Below are positions 59,102-64,000 of a stretch of DNA of 64,000 nucleotides, one piece after another; positions within the stretch are counted from its first letter, which is position 1; every line of letters starts with the position of its first letter. A program made the position numbers and the translations under genes. A model generated the notes under the pieces. The model was not told the origin of the DNA and ran no database searches. It saw nothing but the letters and a program-made list of their open reading frames with translations. The stretch covers positions 21,010,577 through 21,074,576 of the forward strand of contig CM043946.1 of NCBI GenBank assembly GCA_014529385.2, in the 5' to 3' direction. This DNA comes from Adiantum capillus-veneris. Lineage: Eukaryota; Streptophyta; Polypodiopsida; Polypodiales; Pteridaceae.

Positions 59102-59743
59102 AGGAGTAATAGAAACCACTGGTTCATGATGAACCCTTGGCATGCGACCTTGTAAAGAGTCCATAGGCTGAAATTCAGACCTCATGGGCAAAGACTCCAC
59201 CCCTAGCTGGCTCATTTTCCTCAGCTTCCACTCTTTGTTCCTTGCTACCTCTAGTGCATCTTCATATGTCCTAGGCTTCTTTAACTCCACTCTCCAACGT
59301 ATATTCTCCCAGAGACCAGCCAAGAATCTATCCTTCTTCATCATGTCAGGTGGGGGTACTTGTGGTGCTAAGGCCTTACACATCCGCTCCCATGCCAATG
59401 AAAACTTACGTATGTACGCATCTACTAGCTCACCTTCCTTCTGCACCAAACCTTATACTTCTTGCCACACTTTGTCAGGATCTTCTATCTTCACAAACTC
59501 CACTTTCAATCCTTGCCTTAGATTGTCCCAACTCAATCTTACAGGTGGATCAGCCACACGCAACTCCTCTTCAAATGCTTTGGACCAAACTCGTGCATTA
59601 CTCTTCAAACAAATTTGGAGAAGACGTAACATCTGCGCTGGGTCATGGATCTGGTTGCTAATGCAGGCAACCTCCATCTTTTCCAAAAAGTCTTCCACAT
59701 CTTCATCACTTCTTCCATGAAACTCCGGATAAGAGAAAGCCAT
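59099..59743 (-). pseudogene. Gag capsid of element E
   Basis: The ATG at 59741-59743 opens MAFSYPEFHGRSDEDVEDFL. NARVWSKAFEEEL and SWDNLRQGLKVEFVKI follow. A TAA at 59453-59455 interrupts the frame, which resumes with LVDAYIRKFSLAWERMCKAL and DRFLAGLWENIRWRVELKKP, ending in TAG at 59099-59101. The pattern is Retrotrans_gag. I prefer this start to the in-frame upstream one because family gags begin close to the FxG(R) motif. Confidence 0.88.
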
Positions 59744-60790
59744 GGCTACCCAAGTTACGGTGCTTTGAGAACCCCTTCGAACACACGTGCAAAAACCCAA
59801 AAATTTTCACTACCCAATCCCCAGAAACTTCAATGGAGCTCAACTTTAGATAAGGACAAACACATGCACATCAAATGGGTTTCCATAGTTAATCATTGGA
59901 ATTACAACAGGCAAAGGACATTCCAGTATCTTTCTTAATCTTTTTGGCCCAAACATAAAGACTATGCACTGTTGGAAAAAAATCTTCCTAGACACGTGAA
60001 CATTTATCTGGATTCTCTGAGTTAAATGAAAAGGAGTGAATTGAGGTCCGTCGTGATTATCCATTAAAAGTCATCCATGTAGACTCCAAGAAAGCACACT
60101 TGACTAATCCTCTGATTTTGCCAAAATTTCAGTAGCACAATAGCATAAATGTCTCAAAATACCAAAAAACCATCCATCATAACTTGGAAAAATTTTGATA
60201 GAGTTTCCCAGAAGTAGAGCAGTGAGAACCCAAAATATAGACTGCAAATGTATGCATAAATTGCCAACAATAGAACCAGAGCATCAAGTAGGAATCACTA
60301 GTACATAGCCTATGGCGAGGTCACGAAAAGGGTGCTCTAGCTACCTGTATCACCAAAAGGATCTCCACATTTGAGAATCCCCTAGCTCAATAAAACCTCA
60401 CGCTATCGACCCTCACACGAAGGCTAATGAAAATCTCGTATAGTCAAGTCTCAGAAATGACTATCTTCCAGACCAAGTCTCAGAAATGGCTAGGACTGCC
60501 AAATAAAACCAAGTATGGCTCCACAAAGGCGTACAATTGGCAGTTTCCACAAGTAACGTACAATACCAGTAGACAATGCACTCAAACAGGCACCAAATGA
60601 TGCATACCCACGACAACTGCAAGTGACACCACTGCTAGTATATCACTGTACTCCAGCTACCTGTACCTGTGTGAATCACCTATACTTGTACCTGTCCCTG
60701 TAACCTGTAACCTGTAATCCCGAATCTCCAAGCTTGAAGCTCGAAGCAGAAGGTACTCGAAGAAGATCCTCCGTGGGGGCACCAAAAGAA
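59744..60790 (-). other. Untranslated leader of element E
   Basis: About 1 kb between the primer-binding site and gag with no coding motif; long leaders are common in this branch. Confidence 0.7.
60771..60784 (-). other. Putative primer-binding site of element E
   Basis: Minus strand TGGTGCCCCCACGG, six bases past the 5' LTR end; the TGG start pairs with a tRNA CCA tail. I cannot name the tRNA. Confidence 0.55.
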
Positions 60791-61941
60791 TGTGAGCGGG
60801 ATGGAAATACATAGAACGCCTCTATAAGGACCCGACACACACTCTTGGGATCATACACACACACACACACACACTATGGGGCACCACTCGGCTTACACAA
60901 CCCGCCTGGCCGAGATAGGAAACACACCTATGGAGTGAGAGGAGAGAGACTACCCATTTACCCACTCCACACAGAGACAGCCACACACACACACACCCAA
61001 AAAACGCAAATCCAAAGAGGAGAACTACTGATGTTTAGATACAAAGAGCTTGGGCCAACACCAAGGGGGCAAATAGCTCACACAGTATGGGTAAAATAAG
61101 CCAGATACAATCACAAACTGGAACAGAAGCTTCGCTCATAGGAGACACTTACATAGCCAAAATAGCAAAAAAAGAGTGAGGAATTTGGAAAAATAGACTA
61201 TGCCATCGCGTCCGGAACGGCCCAAAACCCCAGTCTACAATGTCAAAGTGCTCAAATTCGACCTCAGATGAGCAGATTTCGGTCAAAACAGGCTCCAAAA
61301 ACCCCAAAAACACACCTACGGCTGTTCCTCCTCTCTTCTCCATGTTTTTTCTGGTCTTCTCTCAGTTTTTTCAGTTCCCACACTTAGATTTATTAGTTGG
61401 GCACCCTTGGCGTTTTGGATGACCTCAAACGGACCCCGAATAGGCCAAAAACTGACCTCGCAGTGCATAGTTGTCACCTTTTTGCATCATCCGCACACCT
61501 GGCACTCAGCTTTTTTCCAATAATGCATCCTGTAACCACGTGAAGTGGCCCCAAAATATGGCCCTCATGATGACCTTTCTGCATAAGTATCACAAGAAAA
61601 CATCCACGTCGTGTCCGTACTCATCCACGTGCAAATATTGACCCCATTCGGTCTCGTGACGCCACTAGATGCCATCTGACGCATCTGCTTACCTCATGCC
61701 GTCGGCCCGCGGATAGCTTCCTCGAGAAGTTTTACGCGCTACCAACTCCTCATTATTGTAGAAAAAACACACTGGTACTGGTGATAGTGAAAATCGATGC
61801 ATTATGTACACCCTGTCCTACCTGTACAGATGTGGGCCCCACATAACCACCTGGCTCTGGAAAATGGGCAATCCTTTATTTGATGCACCATGCATGTGTA
61901 TGTACATATGCGCAATCCCTTGCTCCAAAAAACTCCTGACA
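60791..61941 (-). repeat. Element E 5' LTR
   Basis: 1151 bp, the partner of 53272-54416, with (AC)n tracts near 60,856-60,875 and 60,981-60,997. Confidence 0.95.
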
Positions 61942-61990
61942 GCATGTGAAAACCATGGCCGTTAAATTTTTTCATTCCTATTTCTCCCAT
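61942..61990 (-). pseudogene. Ty1/copia gag fragment, N-terminal half
   Basis: The minus strand from ATG at 61990 reads MGEIGMKKFNGHGFHM up to the edge of element E, matching the KF-G-NF start of copia gags. Removing E joins it to 53271 and the fragment there. Confidence 0.55.
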
Positions 61991-62283
61991 GATTGTGCAC
62001 TCTTATGTGCAGTGAGAAGAAGGCCTTACCCGGTTGATTGGGCGTGGTGTCTAGTCCTTGTGAGCACTCGACTCAAGGATTTTTACAAATTATTTGTGAA
62101 TCTACTCTCCAATAACATGCAGCACCTCTTCACAAAAAACAAAACAAAAATTTGAATCTCAAAACATCCTTTTAAATGCTTGATGGGGATCTTTTGAATG
62201 CTCAATGAATCTTCTTTGAAATTTGTTGACGTTGGATGCTTGGTGAAGCTTCTTTGAAACTTGTTGACCCTTCTCTTATGAAT
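61991..62283. other. No recognisable gene
   Basis: Short direct repeats of TTGATGAATGCTTGG / TTCTTTGAAACTTGTTGAC type near 62,165-62,275; no coding motif. Confidence 0.4.
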
Positions 62284-62332
62284 CACTACAAGAGGTACTT
62301 AATAGTAGCGACGCTCAAACATGAAAAACCAC

Positions 62333-62390
62333 GGCATCGCTATAGGCGTCGCTATGTTACTTGTAACATAGCGACGCCTATAGCGATGCC
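62333..62390. repeat. Perfect 28-bp inverted repeat with 2-nt loop
   Basis: Arms 62333-62360 (GGCATCGCTATAGGCGTCGC onward) and 62363-62390 are exact reverse complements around TT. It lies in the subterminal region of the CACTA-like end, and its core AGCGACGC matches the motif at 62307. Confidence 0.97.
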
Positions 62391-62423
62391 GCCAGGGCTA
62401 AAAAAAATAATCGAGAGCGTTCA

Positions 62424-62450
62424 AAAACTCAGATCTCAGATCTGAGTTTT
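62424..62450. repeat. 12-bp perfect inverted repeat, 3-nt loop
   Basis: AAAACTCAGATC (62424-62435), TCA, GATCTGAGTTTT (62439-62450). Confidence 0.9.
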
Positions 62451-62490
62451 CGGTGCACACTCAAGCAAGCAAGGTAACGCTCTCCCTCTC

Positions 62491-62504
62491 TCTCTCTTTC
62501 TTCT

Positions 62505-62551
<47 letters not shown>

Positions 62552-62614
62552 AAGAGGAAGAAGAGCTAGGTATGCTCTTTCCCTCTCCTCACTCTCATGT
62601 TCCCTTCCCCTCTT

Positions 62615-62671
<57 letters not shown>

Positions 62672-62678
62672 TTGTGTT

Positions 62679-62735
<57 letters not shown>

Positions 62736-62885
62736 ACAAGCATAAACAAAAAACGCACACACACATGCATAAACAAAGAATGCACACACACATTGAGAGA
62801 GGAAAAGAGAGAGAGAGAGCATGCATAAACCAAAAACGCACACACACATGCCTAAACAAAGAATGCACACACACATTGAGAGAGG

Positions 62886-62926
<41 letters not shown>
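62491..62926. repeat. Cluster of (CT)n, (AC)n and (GA)n microsatellites
   Basis: AC arrays at about 62508-62548 and 62638-62664, CT at about 62614-62638, GA at about 62684-62734 and 62889-62926. In between, a 60-bp unit with CATGCATAAACAAAGAATGC and ACACACACATTGAGAGAGG occurs twice (about 62763-62815 and 62850-62900). Confidence 0.93.
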
Positions 62927-62930
<4 letters not shown>

Positions 62931-62937
62931 AGAAGAG

Positions 62938-63090
62938 AATCTTAACATCGTAGGAAACTATCCCAAGAGACCTTAAAGATCTAGTCGACAGGAGTTGAAC
63001 TCAAGACCTGTTATTCATGAGGGAAATGGCATAACCAATCTATCACACTTCGGTGAAAGAAAAGTTATACCATTTTTCTCTTTTTTTTAT
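62938..63090 (-). repeat. tRNA-related SINE-like repeat, copy 1
   Basis: The minus strand contains AGATTGGTTATGCCATTTCC and a near-consensus B box AGTTCAACTCC, then AGATCTTTAAGGTCTCTTGG and TTTCCTACGATGTTAAGATT. It ends against a GA array. Confidence 0.6.
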
Positions 63091-63129
63091 TGGCGTGCAC
63101 ACACACCCACACACACACGCAAGAAGAAG

Positions 63130-63285
63130 AGAGTTTAATTTAACATCGTAGGAAACTAATTAAAGAGACCTAAAGATCTAGCCGACGAGGAGTTGAACTC
63201 AAGACCTGTTATTCAAGAGGAAAATGGCATAACCAATCTACCACACTTGGGTGATAGAAAGGTTATACCATTTTTCTCTTTTTAT
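63130..63285 (-). repeat. tRNA-related SINE-like repeat, copy 2
   Basis: Same order of blocks as copy 1 (GTGGTAGATTGGTTATGCC, GAGTTCAACTCC, TTTCCTACGATGTTAAATTA), ending in CTCTCTTCTTCTTG next to an AC array. Confidence 0.6.
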
Positions 63286-63317
63286 TAGCACACACACACC
63301 CACACACAAGAAGAAGA

Positions 63318-63596
63318 GAGTTTTAACATCGTAGGAAACTATCCCAAAAGACGTCAAAGATTAGGTTAGATGTAGACTTACGTTAAATTGGATTTAGGTT
63401 TATTTAAGTTAAATTAGATTAGATTTAGGTTTATTTACGTTATATTAGATTAGATTTAGGTTTATTAATTTAGGTTTATTTACATTATATTAGATTAGAG
63501 TTAGGTTTATTTACGTTATTTACCTGTTATTGAAGAGGGAATTGGCATAACCAATCTACCACACTTGGATGGTAGAAAGGTTATACTATTTTCTTC
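63318..63596 (-). repeat. tRNA-related SINE-like repeat, copy 3, interrupted
   Basis: 63318-63361 holds the TCGTAGGAAACTATCCCAAA end and 63521-63596 the CTGTTATTGAAGAGGGAATT/ATGGTAGAAAGGTTATAC end. Between them is an AT-rich minisatellite in place of the B-box part. Confidence 0.55.
63391..63520. repeat. 31-bp AT-rich minisatellite
   Basis: About four units of GATTTAGGTTTATTTACGTT followed by ATATTAGATTA, one truncated to 14 bp. Confidence 0.85.
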
Positions 63597-64000
63597 TTTT
63601 TATTGTTTAAAATAAGGTTAGAATTAGATTTTCGTGTAGGCGTAACTCAAAGAGCCGTCGACGCTTGGAAGAAATGGCGAGAAAATTTTGTGCGCTGACA
63701 GCCTCGACAGTCCATGTGGACCAGCAATTCCACCTGCATATTCGACTGCTGCTACCATACAATAAGCCATCATGTTCAGCTAATGGAAGAGCAAATTGAG
63801 CCTACACAGAAATTACTGATGCAAGATGACGACTCCAAGGGTCACACACACACACCACATCCCGTCAAATCTAGAGTAAGAATTAAGTGCCTTGAGTAGA
63901 CATCAGCTACATTGCAAGAATGGCATACCTGCATGCTACAAACAAAGATCTACTGTGAAAAGATGTTGAGATGCTGTGAAATGCTACAGCTAGAGAAGAG
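63597..64000. other. No recognisable gene
   Basis: Mixed sequence without coding signatures; a short AC tract near 63,843. Confidence 0.4.

Larger units (their letters stand above)
53272..61941 (-). mobile_element. Element E: nearly complete Ty3/gypsy element with dual RNase H
   Basis: 8670 bp. LTRs are 60791-61941 (5') and 53272-54416 (3'), with TG...CA termini. One polyprotein frame covers gag to the RT entry; RT to integrase continues after a deletion and frameshift. The second, archaeal-type RNase H and the DGGA protease place it in the Tat/Athila side of the family rather than among chromoviruses; no chromodomain is present. Flanks are CGCGT (left) and GCATG (right), so no clean target duplication. 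It is the least broken retroelement here. Confidence 0.93.
62284..62450 (+). mobile_element. Terminus of a second CACTA-like element
   Basis: Begins CACTACAAGAGGTAC, the common plant CACTA terminal sequence, and continues with TAGCGACGC-type subterminal motifs in both orientations. The opposite terminus (ending TAGTG) is not visible before base 64000, so the element is truncated or runs past the window. Confidence 0.55.

Noticed and set aside
53272-61941. TAA/TAG read as glutamine (code reassignment) in element E
   Set aside because: The host LEA gene ends at TAA in the expected place, TGA and TGG-derived stops also occur in other elements, and frameshifts and a deletion show simple decay.
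62333-62390. Perfect hairpin considered as a microRNA precursor or terminator
   Set aside because: Perfect pairing and a 2-nt loop are unlike plant pre-miRNAs, and its subterminal position in a CACTA-like end is a better explanation.
63391-63520. TTTAGGTTTA units considered as interstitial telomere repeats
   Set aside because: The plant telomere unit TTTAGGG is not present in tandem; the period is 31 bp.

Overview
The window is nuclear DNA of a land plant. Three things indicate this: a group 1 (Em-type) LEA gene with a spliceable intron; Ty3/gypsy chromoviruses whose primer-binding sites match plant initiator tRNA-Met; and a CACTA (En/Spm-type) transposon with a multi-exon Tnp2 transposase. 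Gene density is very low: I see one convincing host gene in 64 kb. Nested retroelements and very long GA/CT microsatellites suggest a large, repeat-rich genome. A fern or other spore-bearing plant fits the short LEA form and the LINE-like family, but that is a weak inference.

Layout. 1-2.3 kb: minus-strand Ty3 remnant (gag, protease, RT) running off the left edge. 2.3-6.8 kb: no recognisable gene. 6.8-14.7 kb: two tandem copies of an unidentified ~2-kb module. Copy I is split by a 3.7-kb insertion flanked by a 10-bp direct repeat and rich in (GA)n/(CT)n; inside it lies a ~1-kb palindrome carrying a LINE-like C-terminal coding region. 14.76-15.8 kb: the LEA gene, with ACGT-core promoter elements upstream and a perfect 154-bp tandem duplication just past its stop codon. 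16-17.9 kb: tRNA-like SINE heads and an orphan copy of the LEA promoter. 18.7-22.5 kb: decayed plus-strand Ty3 element of Tat-like type.

25.5-51 kb is a nested stack that can be unpicked from target-site duplications. The 3' end of element C (plus strand) is the oldest. Element B (minus) inserted into C's LTR (TGTCC/TGTTC). Element A (minus) inserted into B (AAGAG/AAGAG). A 5.7-kb CACTA transposon inserted into another part of C's LTR (ATC/ATC). A, B and C are related chromoviruses. 51-53.3 kb holds a second CACTA remnant and a Ty1/copia gag fragment. 53.3-61.9 kb is a nearly complete Ty3 element (E) with a dual RNase H, inserted into that copia gag. 62-64 kb holds a CACTA-type terminus with a perfect 28-bp hairpin, more microsatellites, three copies of a tRNA-related SINE-like repeat and a 31-bp minisatellite.

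All transposon genes appear broken by stops, frameshifts or deletions. Most nonsense codons are of a kind that C-to-T changes would produce, as expected for methylated, silenced DNA. I found no rRNA gene, no convincing functional tRNA gene and no CRISPR array, and nothing I would call a new biological system. The most unusual structures are the 3.7-kb insertion with its palindrome, the LEA locus with its duplicated promoter and 3' flank, and the resolvable nested stack.
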